From Timema cristinae (taxonomy: Eukaryota > Arthropoda > Insecta > Phasmatodea > Timematidae), in assembly GCA_039000515.1 (NCBI GenBank), contig JBCFYV010011135.1, positions 14,088,376 to 14,152,375 of the forward strand: a DNA stretch of 64,000 bases. The letters run 5' to 3'. A program made the position numbers and the translations under genes. Under the pieces are notes generated by a model. That model was not told where the DNA came from. It ran no database searches and was given only the letters and a program-made list of their open reading frames with translations. Shown here one piece after another: positions 1-10,270 of the stretch (its first letter is position 1; the number at the start of each line of letters is the position of its first letter).

Positions 1-560
1 CATGTCCGGGGTTTGCCGGCTGTAGGGGAGGGGCAGGAGGAGGGGGAAAGTAGGTCAGGGGAAGGAGGGGCTCAGCCAATCAGAGAGCAGGAGGCGTGGT
101 CACGTGACCAAATCCGACCTATCACAAAGTGATTTACCAGGGTCACCACACTACTATTGTAATAAGCCTGGAATAAACTAGACTGATTAAGCAAACAAAG
201 GTGCATTTCATTAATAGCCTAAAGCTCTATGGGCTCATTGCAATAAGCCTAATAATTATCAAGCTCAAAAGCAAATATAATTTGATATTTGAATTAGCCT
301 GGCTCATCGTAAATTGACGGTGCCTTTTGAAATAAGATGGATTTTCAAATTCCCAATGACATAATAACGCCCCAATATAGGCGTGGACATTGTCTTCTGG
401 ATATTTAGAGCACATTGTCTTTAAACATTTGACAATACATAGACTTGCACTGTACGAACACGCCAAATGTTGAGTATATGACTCGCGTGGTTTTTCCTTT
501 GTTCATATCAAGTAAAGTATACTACTAGGCATACGTCACTTCCTTCTCCCCAGTCTTGCT
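1..560. other. Non-coding; no gene recognised
   Basis: The first 120 bases are G-rich and include the palindrome GGTCACGTGACC. The rest is AT-rich with an AATAAA near 172. It may be the outer part of the Copia LTR that ends at 663 or an older LTR, but no paired copy is visible. A 79-codon minus-strand ORF at 227-466 matches nothing I know. Confidence 0.4.
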
Positions 561-663
561 TGTTAGTGCATGGCATCAGTTAAACTTACAATGTGGTCTA
601 CCTTATACTAAAGTATTTTTTTATATATGAACGGTTTATACTTTATAACTATAAATCTTAACA
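561..663 (+). repeat. Putative end of Copia 5' LTR
   Basis: The sequence just before the Copia primer-binding site ends in CTTAACA, a typical TG...CA-type LTR terminus. A TGTTAG at 561 is the nearest candidate start but would give only 103 bp, short for Copia, so the true start may lie further left. No second LTR is seen in the window. Confidence 0.3.
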
Positions 664-677
664 GGTTATGGGCCCAG
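664..677 (+). other. Copia primer-binding site (internal initiator-tRNA-Met)
   Basis: GGTTATGGGCCCAG is complementary to the anticodon-arm region of eukaryotic initiator tRNA-Met. Insect Copia elements are known to prime from such a half-tRNA rather than from the tRNA 3' end. The site lies about 190 bp upstream of the Gag start, where expected. Confidence 0.75.
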
Positions 678-867
678 TAGTTCTGTTCACTGTGCTTGTT
701 AATAAAAGACAAACGTTAAGAAGTTTCGCTCGTTTTAACTGATGCTATAAACTGGCATGCAAAAATGCTCCTATTTGATGGTCCTTTATTTATCCTTGTG
801 AGTGCTCAAAGAATTTGAGTGTGACGGATTTGTTAGTGTGAAAAGATCATAAAGGTTACTTACAAAG

Positions 868-1443
868 ATGGATAAAGTCAAGAATTTCCACAGTAAAAAA
901 ATTGATGGTAATGATTTCCAACTTTGTAAATATCAAATGGAAATAATATTGCGCGCGAAGTAAATTATGGACATAATTAATTCCAAGAAGGAAAAACCAG
1001 CAGCACCTGCAGTTGAGGAGCTTAAAGCGTGGATCAATGGGAACGAAAAAGGAATGTTGATAATTTCAATGGGACTTGAGCATAGTCAATTACAAACAGT
1101 CATCGCATGCGAGACCGCGGCCCAGATGTGGACTCGCCTCAAGAACGTTCACGAACAACACAGATATGTAAATAAAGTTAGTATCAATCAGCAGTTCTTC
1201 ATCTCTAGGATGAATCCAAATGACAGTATCACTCAGCATATAAATATGGGCTCGTTAGCGGACGTCGGATAAGCTGTTTCCAAAACCCTCGAGAGTTTGC
1301 CGAGCATCTTCAGCGCGTTTATAAGTGCGGGGGATTCATACGCTGAAGAAATGACGACGTTCGAGAACCTAGCCTCTCAACTTCTCAGGGAAGAGAAGCA
1401 GCTCATGCAGAACGATGATGTTGCCAAAGCGTTTACGACCTAA
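868..1443 (+). pseudogene. Copia-type Gag, N-terminal part, broken
   Basis: This is the capsid part of a Copia (Ty1-like) retrotransposon Gag, the UBN2/gag-polypeptide family that packages element RNA. Reading starts at ATG 868 (about 190 bp after the primer-binding site), meets TAA at 961, continues as a 101-codon open stretch from 967, meets a second in-frame TAA at 1270, and continues in the same frame to TAA 1441-1443. Typical features are AAQMWTRLKNVHEQ, INQQFF followed by RMN, then LESLP and FENLASQLLREEKQL late in the domain. A short segment before LESLP seems lost. The zinc-knuckle tail appears about 1.5 kb downstream, so the gene was split or deleted. No protease, integrase or reverse transcriptase of this element is present. 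Family assignment is from remembered motifs. Confidence 0.85.
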
Positions 1444-2540
1444 ACGTTCAGAAAATTTACAAAAATATGAGAAGACAAGATGAACCCTAAATATCTCAAA
1501 ATCCTACAAAAGAGGGTCCAAATCTCATAAAAATAAATTAATATGATAACGAAAGGAATAGGAGTGAGCTGTATGAGTAATAAATTTGAATGCTGGGTGC
1601 TTAAAAGAAACCCAGGGCACGCAACTCAATCCTAGTGCGGGAAGAACATGACGGTCGGTCTCCAAAAGTATAAATATAGTAATAATATTATTTGAAATTA
1701 AGGAAGGAGTAGACAGAGATAGTTTCTAAACCTGAAGGTATTTGCACTATTAATACCATTAAATAAATGGCAAGAAGTGCATATATATGTATATTATAAA
1801 TATCAGTATTAAATATATATATATATATTCATGTAACGAGTTAAAAGTATTATGTAGAGATATATAATAGCTCCTAGGATCTTTATTAAATTCACAATCT
1901 GCAATGAGCTAGAATGATTGAAGTTAAGATTGTATTTACTTTCAATTAAACAATTTTTTTTTTAAGAATATATACAACAAAGAATCATTTAGCTTATTAT
2001 TTTTCGTCTGCACTTTGCATACGAAGTTACTAAATATCATCCTAATACGAACCATGTAACTACCTAACATCTGTATTCTATTACTCATAATTATTCAACA
2101 TAATCAAAATGAACATCGTCCACAAATTTCTAATATATCCCATAATAACCTAAAATCATATTACCCTAAATTTATCAATCACAATATTAGCAATACAGGA
2201 AAGTAAGTAAGAAAAATTAATGGGAACACTTAACTTGATCATTACGTAGACAAGAAAGATCTAACCAGCATAATCAAAAAGCGAGATTCAAAATTTATAT
2301 TTTAGATCCTCTTTTCTTTTATCTATCAGCTCAATAGTGCTATCCCAAAATTCATCCCTACAAACTAGACTGATATAAATAAATTAGACCATTTAAATAT
2401 ACCGTGAAAAATTTAATTTTTATAAGATTCAAACAGTTACTAATTTGAAAGTATAAATAATAACATGCCGAAATGGAATTTTGAAAAATAACAATAACAA
2501 ATATTTACCCAGAAAAGAAATTTACCCTTACATTTTTTAA
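1444..2540. other. AT-rich non-coding stretch inside the broken Copia element
   Basis: No ORF, RNA gene or clear repeat is seen apart from a short TA run near 1815-1830. It separates the two Gag pieces and is probably inserted or expanded sequence. Confidence 0.5.
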
Positions 2541-2989
2541 ATAATGCTGAAGCCTTGGCTTAGTCCGATTAAGTCCGAGCAATGTCCAAGAGTGCCGGAC
2601 GCGTTCCTACGCCGGTCTTATATATGATTCGCCAAACTCAGGGAACACGGAACAAAGGGAAAAAAAGGGAGGGGAACCAATTCATGCATCAGGAGGGAAA
2701 TGCGAGTGACAGAACGAGCTTCTATTCATTTCTCGAAGCAATTGGAATTTTCGGGCACTTTGCGCGACAGGCATTTCTTTTCTTCTCAAGTTCTTTGGAA
2801 TAGCTTGAGCACATGGTGACTTCTAGTGGGCGCAGTTTGATTCTTAGATGGAGCTGGTCAGTTGTCTGTGCGGTGGAATTACGGTCGGTAGTGTTTTCGT
2901 CTCTCACGGTTCGATGTACAGCGCCACCAGGATGGTGAAACTGGGTGAGTATTTGCTATAATTGACTGGTTCTCTTTTTTCTTGTAGCT
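2541..2989. other. GC-richer segment of unknown origin
   Basis: The composition is clearly different from the flanking AT-rich DNA. It has a TATATAT near 2618 and a TCAGTT initiator-like site near 2858. A 73-codon ORF at 2582-2803 has no recognisable motif. It may be a piece of LTR or promoter from another element. Confidence 0.3.
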
Positions 2990-3124
2990 AAATGCTACAA
3001 AGACGAGAAGAAAGAGAATCACGGAAAACTGAGTGGTGAGAAGAATATAAAATGTTTTTACTGTGGCCGAATGGGTCATATAAAAAACAGTGCCGTAACT
3101 GTCTGGTGAGAGAGAAGAACTTAG
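2990..3124 (+). pseudogene. Copia Gag zinc knuckle, frameshifted
   Basis: A CCHC nucleic-acid-binding knuckle reads CFYCGRMGH with cysteines at 3053 and 3062 and histidine at 3077. The fourth ligand, a TGC at 3091, lies one base out of frame, so a single-base deletion in the A run at 3082-3087 breaks the motif. A basic, charged tail follows. It fits the C-terminus of the Copia Gag seen at 868-1443. Right after it the sequence changes to a minus-strand Gypsy protease. Confidence 0.7.
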
Positions 3125-3582
3125 GCGCAACGGCACCTTCACCAGACCATTGAATCCGAAACTTAAATGTCCTGTACCTAAATCCAAGACACCCCTAGTA
3201 GCCCATAAAAAGTCGATTCCCAATATCTCATCACACACTAACTTATCAACTACACACAACTTTCTTTTCCAAGAGAAACGATCAATTTTGAGGGATGGGT
3301 AAACAAACTTGTCAATAATTATACTACTCCCATTACCTAGCGAAAATGTTCGGGGAGCACACGTATTTATTTCAATGTCACCTGAAGGCTTGCCACTATG
3401 GATTTTGCCAGAAACTTAGTATTAATAAAGGACCCATTAGCGCCAGTGTCAACTAAAGCGACCCCATGATTGGACCCTATTCTAAACTCGATCATGGGGA
3501 TGGGAATCTCGAGTGGTTTTTTGAACCATCGTGTAGCCTGACCACCCCTTAGATTAAACGTCACTCGTTTCCCACTGGACAT
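3125..3582 (-). pseudogene. Gypsy-type retropepsin, frameshifted
   Basis: This is the aspartic protease of a Ty3/Gypsy retrotransposon, which cleaves the Gag-Pol polyprotein. Reading leftward from 3582, the catalytic motif VALVDTGANGSF places the active-site Asp at codon 3448-3450. The first frame stops near 3367, but the neighbouring frame continues through CAPRTFSLGNGS to CDEILGIDFL and the hydrophobic-Gly end of the domain (about 3180-3240). So one frameshift splits an otherwise typical retropepsin. The reverse transcriptase that should follow is absent; the fragment ends near 3125 against the Copia knuckle. Confidence 0.8.
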
Positions 3583-3596
3583 TGATATCGGAGATG

Positions 3597-4733
3597 CCCC
3601 AGTTTATTACAACAAAAACATCTTAGGCGAGATATGTCGTGACTACTATTCCCTCCTTGTCGCCCTCTAGTTTTACTATCAAAAGTCCTATTAACCGGGG
3701 GGGGGGGGGGGGGGGGGGGGGTCGGCCATATAGACACAAGCTGGCAAAAAATATTTTTTGAACTTGCATCAACAGGGGTAAAAGATCCGGAAGGTTTTGA
3801 AATAGTGATGGGATGTTTGTCAAAATATTCCGTTTCAGCCAGAAGCGATCCTCAATTTTCAAATACAAAGAGGAACATTTTGAGCTGAGAAAACACAAAA
3901 TGCCTCCTAGTAAGAGGCTATACATTTTCATGAATGATTTCCACGATTTGGGGTTCTCTGAGCTTTAAGTTGAGGATGCTCGCAGCTTCCTACACAGAAA
4001 GAATAAACATTCTGAAGGATTCATGTGGGAACTGGAAGCAGTAACCAAACTCTGAGCACAAACGCTCCCTATCTCTCCTAGACACCAGTGAATCTAATAT
4101 CCTATCTTTCATGGTGACCCACGGGATCCCTTGACTAATCCCCCCAGAAAAAAGGTAGGTTAAGAACCCCGAGGTTTTCCCTAGACGTAACACTAATATT
4201 TCGGGATCCTCAATGAGATGCAACTTGTGTACTTTGTTTACTTCCAGCAGGAAAGCAAACAATGCAGAGCAATTTTGTCCATCACAGACAGGGATGTGAC
4301 TCAACAAATCGCTAACTGCTTTGGAGCGAGTCCTATATCCAGGCGCACCGTCGGGTGGAATCATAAGATTGTTAGAAAGCAGGTTCAGAGAGGGCAAGGT
4401 GCTACCTACAGGATCTAACGGGGTCTGCACCGCAGCAGCGGCGATTGAAACCTCTCTATTTCTATCGACCACCTGATTGAACGCATCACTAACATTAATA
4501 TCAGAATATAATGGAGTTCTCTCACCCAAATCCCGAGACAGCATGTTCCTCAATTCACGAACAGTGGATTCAGGATCAATGGCTATCTCCCGGTCCACGA
4601 GCTCCGCAATTAACGCCTCTTGGTTCAGCTTGTAAATTTGTGATTTACTTCCAAGTATTTCAGTTGAGTCCAACGGCCTGTGATCCATGGCATTGAACGG
4701 GGCTTGCAACAAACAAAAACAATTTAAGTACAA
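3597..4733 (-). pseudogene. Gypsy-type Gag, degenerate
   Basis: The longest open part is 3990-4733 (247 codons). Its N-terminus has a SAP-like helical segment (ELVDREIAIDPESTVRELRN), also common in insect Gypsy Gags. A long linker follows, then a capsid-like region (LFAFLLEVNKVHKL, RILDSLVSRRDRERL). The same frame continues past 3990 with stops near 3987, 3930 and 3850 but still Gag-like. A run of 25 G at 3697-3721 becomes a poly-proline tract in the decayed reading. Gag lies directly upstream of the protease in the usual Gag-Pol order. The element is a 5' fragment without recognisable LTRs. Confidence 0.7.
3697..3721. repeat. G25 homopolymer
   Basis: An uninterrupted run of 25 G on the plus strand inside the Gypsy gag remnant. 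It is slippage-prone and its true length is uncertain in any assembly. Confidence 0.9.
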
Positions 4734-6160
4734 TGGTCTAAAATATATAACCCTGTGAAGCAGAGTAGGGGCAGCTCCACGACCTCCCTGTGGTGGTAGC
4801 GTCCTTTCCCTATCTAACCAGGAACTCCCCAGAATACCACCACAGCGAGAATGTCGTACAAAAGGAAATACACGAGTTAACCGAACCGAACCCAGGTGTC
4901 AGGACCTACCCATTCAACAACATCAGGGAATTATTTATCAAGTTAAATCAAGCCCTGGCATCAAGCAAAACCATTAATAGTAACAGTATTGGCCTTTTGG
5001 CTAGTTTATTTACAACAGGTAAAACATATAAATTTATAACTACACAAGATGTATTAAGACTGCGGTTTCAACGCAATATATTTGACATATAAACCAAATA
5101 TAAATTCTCTCCAATTTAAGAAAACTATAATTAGTTTATAAATTATTAAATTCAGGGCAAGTGGCAATATCAAATTACAACATGCAAATTTTACTATAAT
5201 AATGCCCGTAATATACAATCAGATAATAGGAATTCTATAAGAAATACCTAAGTGTTATATCCAATTCAAATGTCTAATGACTGACTCGTCAATAAAGTGC
5301 ATACGGAAAAAGAGTTATTGTAATCTAGGCTGTTCCTTTCCTTCAACACTAGCACTAACAGATTCATACCTATAAATAATTTAAGTGATACGCAAGTGCG
5401 TAAAGACCTAACCCTCTGACCAAAACTATAACAATAAATTTCAACATGATCGGATGGATCAAAGGTCAATTATTAATTTAATCTCAAAACAACAAAATTA
5501 GCCGTAATAAACAGATATTATTCAATTATTTCCTCAACAGATATCAACATAGAATTAATATTCAAGTGCAAAAAAACAGAATATAAATCAAAGTTAACTT
5601 CTTAAATTGCATAGAGAGACGGCTACATATTTATAGCTAAACGCAGACCCTAGCCACTTATGTAAAAGTTACAGAAAATTATATGAATTCTCAACATTAC
5701 GATTACTTACATCCTAATATTTTCCTTAGACCTATTGCCATCAAAGAGTACAGAGTATCGCTGAGCACCTGCTTATATTCTGCTTGAAACTGCGGGGGAA
5801 ATATGGATGGATTGTATGACGTAAGGTGATATCATTCACTGCCAATGAGTTCTTAGATTACCTCATCGGCGCCTGCGCACAACGCCGATAGGTACACTTT
5901 GCACTACAGCTCCAATAACCTCCACAAGGCCGCGCTTGCCCATCAACCACTAGTCCTGTGGTAACAATTGCACGTTCACGACAGTCTTCAGATATTGTTT
6001 ATCGTTAGTGGTGATCACAGTTGTCGGCTGGCGTATTTTCTTGCTCCGTATGTAGCGCCGGTTTAGCAGTTAAACAGGGTAAGTGCACGATGTACACTTG
6101 GTGGTGGAGGTTTGATGGTTAAAGTTTGTAGCCACGGTACAATCACACTGTTGTGTACAC
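4734..6160. other. Non-coding; possible Gypsy leader, then AT-rich DNA
   Basis: The 100 bases next to the gag start (4740-4860) are GC-richer and may be Gypsy leader or LTR, but no primer-binding site is recognised. From 5100 the DNA is AT-rich without genes. Near 5860 a small hairpin has 7-base arms (ATCGGCG and CGCCGAT). A 100-codon ORF at 4790-5092 has no family motif. Confidence 0.35.
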
Positions 6161-6164
6161 ATCA

Positions 6165-7045
6165 ATATATCACCAACTTGAACTCTGCGTTGGTAAAGTT
6201 CCAATTTATGCAGAAAACTTGCAACTTTATCCTGCGCTATCAAGATATTCGTCATATTTCCTTGTAATGAGATATTCAGACTTTTAATTTCACTGAAAAA
6301 ATCAGCAAAATACGCCAACATTTTGACAATCCCCGTCTGTACAAACGCCAACTAGCTTTGACCAGTCCAGTCCCTTTTCCTCAATAAACTGTTTTAGTGT
6401 TTTGAATACATCTTTGCCACGAGTAGAGGTGGGCAAAGACTTGCAGAAAAAGTATTCCTCTTTTACACGGTCATCTTTAATGTACTGAGTAAATACCAGT
6501 AATTGCGAACACGAAGCTACATCGGTCGACTCGTTCAATTGCAGCTCAAACAGCTTTCTTTAATCTCATAAATAACGGTTGCCAAAATGTCGTTACTCAA
6601 ATCTAAAATACGACTTTGAACTGTTGTATCGGAGAGTGATATTTGATTAATCTTAGCCATATATTTCTCACCAATAACGAGCGACACTGCATCACACAAA
6701 CAAGGTTTGATGAGTTCCTCTCCTATAGTGTGCGTTTTTTTTTTTGTTAATAGCAATGCGATAAGCAATTTGATACGAAGCTTGAAGACACGATTCAGTT
6801 GACTTTTGTACATTTCCTGAAAATCCAATTGCGAAGACTTCAGAACACTCTTTTCTCTTCACAAAATCAATGTCTTTACCTGCGAACTCCATATGAACTT
6901 TCTCGAAATGTTCTTTTAATTTGCTCGGTTTTATGCTCTCTGCACTAAGAACTTTGTTACATATAACACACTGAGGCTTTTATATATTCCTGTCAACAAG
7001 ATTCGTGAAACCCCATTGTAGAAATGCTTCTTTATACGAGTGCTT
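6165..7045 (-). pseudogene. hAT transposase fragment (ZBED5/EPM2AIP1-like), broken
   Basis: This is a DDE transposase of the hAT superfamily, of the type that gave rise to ZBED5-like proteins. Reading leftward from about 7045: a BED zinc finger with CVIC and later HFEKVH ligands, the family block MEFAGKDIDFVKRKE, HTIGEELIKPCL with ISLSDTTVQSRI, then LNESTDVAS..LLVF and WSKLVGVCTDG, which carry catalytic-region residues. Breaks visible: a stop in the BED region, a frameshift in an A run near 6740, another near 6545, and an internal deletion just after VCTDG. That deletion joins to a late-domain segment (LNISLQGNM, KVASFLHKLELYQ). Conserved peptides match the family order closely. No terminal inverted repeats were found. 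Confidence 0.85.
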
Positions 7046-8144
7046 TTTTCCGAATGTAAAAGCCATTTCAACTAAAACATTCGTAGAACACTGTTACGAA
7101 ATTAACGGACAATATAAAAATACATGAACTACTGGCTGATGACTTTTATTCTATCGTTCAACATGTTGCATGAAAAATAACCTCTCATAACGAGAAACAA
7201 TTGGTTTACTAATAACAATATTGAAAAAACTCATCAAAAGAAGTGCAAATTATTATTGTTGTTACTTACCTACAAATAATACATAGATATTTTTTTAGAA
7301 CGGGGCGTAATATATTGTAGAACAGTATGCACACTTGTACAGCTTGATACTAAGTAAAATGCAAAACAAACGAAACGTGCGAGTTAGTGCTCGAGTAAAC
7401 TAAAACTGAGTCACCCTCATCCGTCTCCCTATCCTTCGCATGCGAGAAAGCGGGCACGGTGGCGGCAGTTGCTAGAAAGGGATAGAACACAGTGAGAGGC
7501 TACCTACCTACACACACACATAACCACGCTTTTTTATTAGTGTACATGCAGCGTGAGAGAGCGCAAGCCACGTGGAGCTGATCCGTCATTCTATTATCTA
7601 CATACCAAAAATTACCAGCATTATTACCCCGCAGAATAGCTGTTTTACCCCCGCAAGGGTAATTAACACCAAGCTAGGAACCCAAAGGTTAAAGAATAAG
7701 TCATAACATTGTTTAAAGGACAGGCAGCAGACTTTTATGACTTGAGGATACAGAAGTTGGTTCCAAGGCTTAATAGGGGTTTTGACAATGGCGGTGAATA
7801 TACGGAGAAGAAAACTTATCCATATGTAAGTCTTTTTCGGTATAGGTTTAGTTAAAAACATTTACTTGCGAATGCTATGGTCAGAGTGTATCTTTAATTT
7901 CCAGACACTATTCGTATTTTTCTTTATAAAACCAACAGTTTCTGAGATATTGGCAAATATATTGCTACAATTTTGTGAGCTCTAGTTGTGAAGAGATACC
8001 ACTAAGTTTAAGCGCAATAATTCTCCAATGCCATAGAGTAAGAAAATAAGTAAGTCTTTCAAGAAATTGATGTTTTTCCTTTAACCTCTTAGGGGAAATA
8101 TTTATACAGCACAGAGGCGAATCCAAGATTTTCGTGAGGGGTAA
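7046..8144. other. Non-coding flank of the hAT fragment
   Basis: AT-rich, with a GC-richer patch at 7400-7580 that may be the old hAT promoter. An 87-codon ORF at 7598-7861 has no recognisable motif. The last bases before 8145 resemble the end of a short inverted-repeat element into which the LTR element below inserted. Confidence 0.3.
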
Positions 8145-8302
8145 GGGTTGTAATGTAATTGATTTGCCCCTGAAAAGTATGTGAAAGCATTGACAATAAT
8201 ATCGTCCTAATTTTATAAACGTATTTAATTTCATTTAAATTATGTAGTATATTAAATGGCGCTTAAAGCACTTCTTCTAAGAAGGCAAAAGCCACTGAAC
8301 AG

Positions 8303-8318
8303 TGACGTCACGCACGTG
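8303..8318. promoter_or_regulatory. CRE plus E-box in U3
   Basis: The full palindrome TGACGTCA (8303-8310) is followed by CACGTG (8313-8318). These are consensus sites for ATF/CREB-type and bHLH factors. The same pair occurs in the 3' LTR. Function is inferred from consensus only. Confidence 0.5.
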
Positions 8319-8369
8319 ACACCAGCCAAGTCAGTTTGACAAATATATATTTCAAATAATAACTTCCTC

Positions 8370-8382
8370 TTCTGGAAAGTTC
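8370..8382. promoter_or_regulatory. Heat-shock element 1 (perfect trimer)
   Basis: TTCTGGAAAGTTC fits TTCnnGAAnnTTC at every defined base. The copy in the 3' LTR is at 14408-14420. Confidence 0.7.
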
Positions 8383-8420
8383 CAATAGAGATTTTAAATG
8401 TAACTTGAGTCAGTTTCCGG

Positions 8421-8438
8421 CTCTCGAAGCTTCTAGTA
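8421..8438. promoter_or_regulatory. Heat-shock element 2 (two perfect units, two partial)
   Basis: CTCTCGAAGCTTCTAGTA has the perfect core GAAGCTTC with a 2-of-3 match in the unit on each side. Confidence 0.55.
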
Positions 8439-8484
8439 AGACCGAGATGTTTTTGTCTTGTATTTTGTTTTTCTAAACTAAACC

Positions 8485-8497
8485 TTCTCGAAGCTTC
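8485..8497. promoter_or_regulatory. Heat-shock element 3 (perfect trimer)
   Basis: TTCTCGAAGCTTC fits TTCnnGAAnnTTC exactly and lies 13 bases before the TATA box, a spacing like that of hsp70 promoters. The copy in the 3' LTR is at 14523-14535. Confidence 0.7.
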
Positions 8498-8510
8498 CAT
8501 GAGCAAGGGA

Positions 8511-8517
8511 TATATAC
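8511..8517 (+). promoter_or_regulatory. LTR TATA box
   Basis: TATATAC lies downstream of the heat-shock elements, with an initiator-like CAGTTGGCAGTT about 30 bases further on. It recurs in the 3' LTR at 14549. Confidence 0.65.
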
Positions 8518-8799
8518 AAAGAATGGTGCAACGTAAAGGCAGTTGGCAGTTGGTGTCCAATACTGACAGAACTCACTTGGCGTCCAGCAACACCTGTCCG
8601 CGCTCATACAATAGGCCGCGTATATATTTCAACATGATCTATTTTCACATTAAATAAACAGATTCAGAAATAAAACACATGTCAAAATAATAAGTGTTTA
8701 TTAATTATAATTCTTCAATTGGCGTCCATAGCGGCAGTAAAATATCAGAACAAAATAATTGGCGCACAACGTAGGGACCCGTACTTCCAGAACGTTACA

Positions 8800-8820
8800 A
8801 TTGGCTTCCCAACTTAGGGG
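8800..8820 (+). other. Primer-binding site (tRNA not assigned)
   Basis: Directly after the LTR, TTGGCTTCCCAACTTAGGGG has the TTGG and CCAAC layout common to primer sites of insect LTR elements, with a few differences. The cognate tRNA cannot be named from this alone. Confidence 0.5.
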
Positions 8821-8821
8821 C

Positions 8822-9203
8822 ACGAGATACCTCCCCGAGATACAGCACGAGATACCTCCCGAGATACAGCACGAGATACCTCCCTGAGATACAGCACGAA
8901 TTACCTCCCCGAGATAATTAGAGGTGAATCACCGACAATAGCAGCAGAGCAACGCCGAGGACCGATGAAGGCAGCACGAGATACCTCCCGAGATACAGCA
9001 CGAATTACCTCCCCGAGATAATTAGAGGTGAATCACCGACAATAGCAGCAGAGCAACGCCGAGGACCGATGAAGGCAGCACGAGATACCTCCCCGAGATA
9101 CAGCACGAGATACCTCCCCGAGATAAGATAAGCAGCAGGAAGCAGCGTCGAGGACCGAGATAAGCAGGAAGCAGCGCCGAGGACCGAGATAAGCAGGAAG
9201 CAG
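8822..9203 (+). repeat. Tandem and nested repeats in the element leader
   Basis: A unit of about 25 bp (CACGAGATACCTCCCCGAGA) is repeated several times. A block of about 115 bp containing it plus GAATCACCGACAATAGCAGC occurs twice (from about 8900 and 9005). A run of AGATAAGCAGGAAGCAGCG units follows at 9125-9203. It lies between the primer-binding site and gag and may affect RNA folding or packaging; that is inference. Confidence 0.85.
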
Positions 9204-9391
9204 CGTACCATCAACCATCACCAAAGAGAAGAGTGGGGCGGAGACGAGTATAAAGAAGATATCACAGATAAGTCATCAACAGAAACTTAAATTAATTAGT
9301 GAAAAATATATGTCATTTGTGCATTTTGGGGGTGGAACAGTATATAAAAAAAATATTTTATGATTTTAATTAAGGGAACACTAATTAAAAA

Positions 9392-10270
9392 ATGGCAGAT
9401 TCAAATGATAATAGTGACGCTAGTAGCTATTCTTAAGAGGTAGCTGAAAATAGACCTAGGAATCAGTTAGGTCTAGAACAATCAGATGAGGAAATAAGAG
9501 AAAGTGAACAGGACAATGAAGAGTCATTTGCAGAGGGAGAGAGAGAAGGAGATAGGACAGAAAAAGAAGGAAATGTTATAGTAGATGAAGAAGAAAGAGA
9601 AAAGAATAGGGAACAAAAAATGGAGCAACCAGTAGTAGATTTAACCCAAATTATGATAATGTTACAACAAATGGTAGCGAGTAGTGAGGAAACTAAACAG
9701 GAAATAAAGAAAAGCAGCCAGGAAACTAATCAGAAAATAGATACAAGCAGACACGAAATTAATCAAATAATATATGCAAATACCCAAGCAATTAATCAGA
9801 AAATAGATACAAATCAGACGAAACTTGAACAGATTAATAAAGAATTAAGTGCTAAAATAGAGTTAAGTAAGGAGGTTTGTGATCAGAGATTTGGTTATGT
9901 AGAGCAAAAAATAGACCAACTAGAGAAGGTTCATCAAAATTTAGCAGTACAGTTAAATGAGGTAGACACCAAAGTGATAGAACAGGAAAAAGTAAAACAG
10001 ATATTAATTGAAAAGCATGAAAACCTAAGGAAAGGACAGTTCAAGTTAATGGAACAAATTTCAGCCAATAAAAATAAAATAGAAACAGTAGAACAAGAAT
10101 CAATTAAAGGGTTAAAGGAACAGGTAGAACATACACAAACTAATGTTAAGGTAGTCCAACACAACCTTGAAAAAGAAATAAATGAGGTAAAATCAGTACT
10201 TGATTCTCAGCAAGACACAAATAAAATTTTAATTAAAGAACAGATAGATGGGATCGTAAATAAGGCGTAG
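9392..10270 (+). pseudogene. Gag N-terminal coiled-coil region
   Basis: The natural start is ATG 9392, which reads 14 codons to a TAA at 9434 and then stays in the same frame into the long open stretch 9620-10270 (216 codons). The first part is very acidic. From about 9690 the protein is a long, heptad-rich coiled coil (many E, K, Q, N, with I and L spaced as in heptads; repeated INQKIDTN-type segments). Coiled coils of this kind precede the capsid domain in several insect LTR-element Gags and help assembly. A one-base frameshift near 10264 separates it from the capsid part: the next frame carries on with GVEKLDKKLTDFVVEN. Confidence 0.7.

Larger units (their letters stand above)
8149..8799 (+). 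repeat. 5' LTR with heat-shock-type promoter
   Basis: The 651-bp LTR has TG...CA ends and a TGTAA/TTACA terminal inverted repeat. U3 holds a CRE, an E-box, heat-shock elements and a TATA box at 8511. An arthropod-like initiator GGCAGTTGGCAGT lies near 8539, about 28 bases after the TATA box, so R probably starts there. Polyadenylation signals AATAAA at 8653 and 8669 and a GT-rich stretch near 8694 place the R end near 8700. Minus-strand ORFs in both LTRs are shadows. Confidence 0.9.

Noticed and set aside
2945..2987. 43-base mini-intron (GTGAGT...TTTCTTGTAG) before the zinc knuckle
   Set aside because: Both splice signals look good, but the upstream side has no Gag-like coding to join and the intron would be extremely short.
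3623..3931. 102-codon minus ORF with poly-proline
   Set aside because: It is an off-frame reading of the Gypsy gag remnant across the G25 run.
8252..8560. Minus-strand ORF shared by both LTRs (also 14368-14598)
   Set aside because: It lies over the promoter motifs of the LTR, is antisense to the element, and shows no domain.
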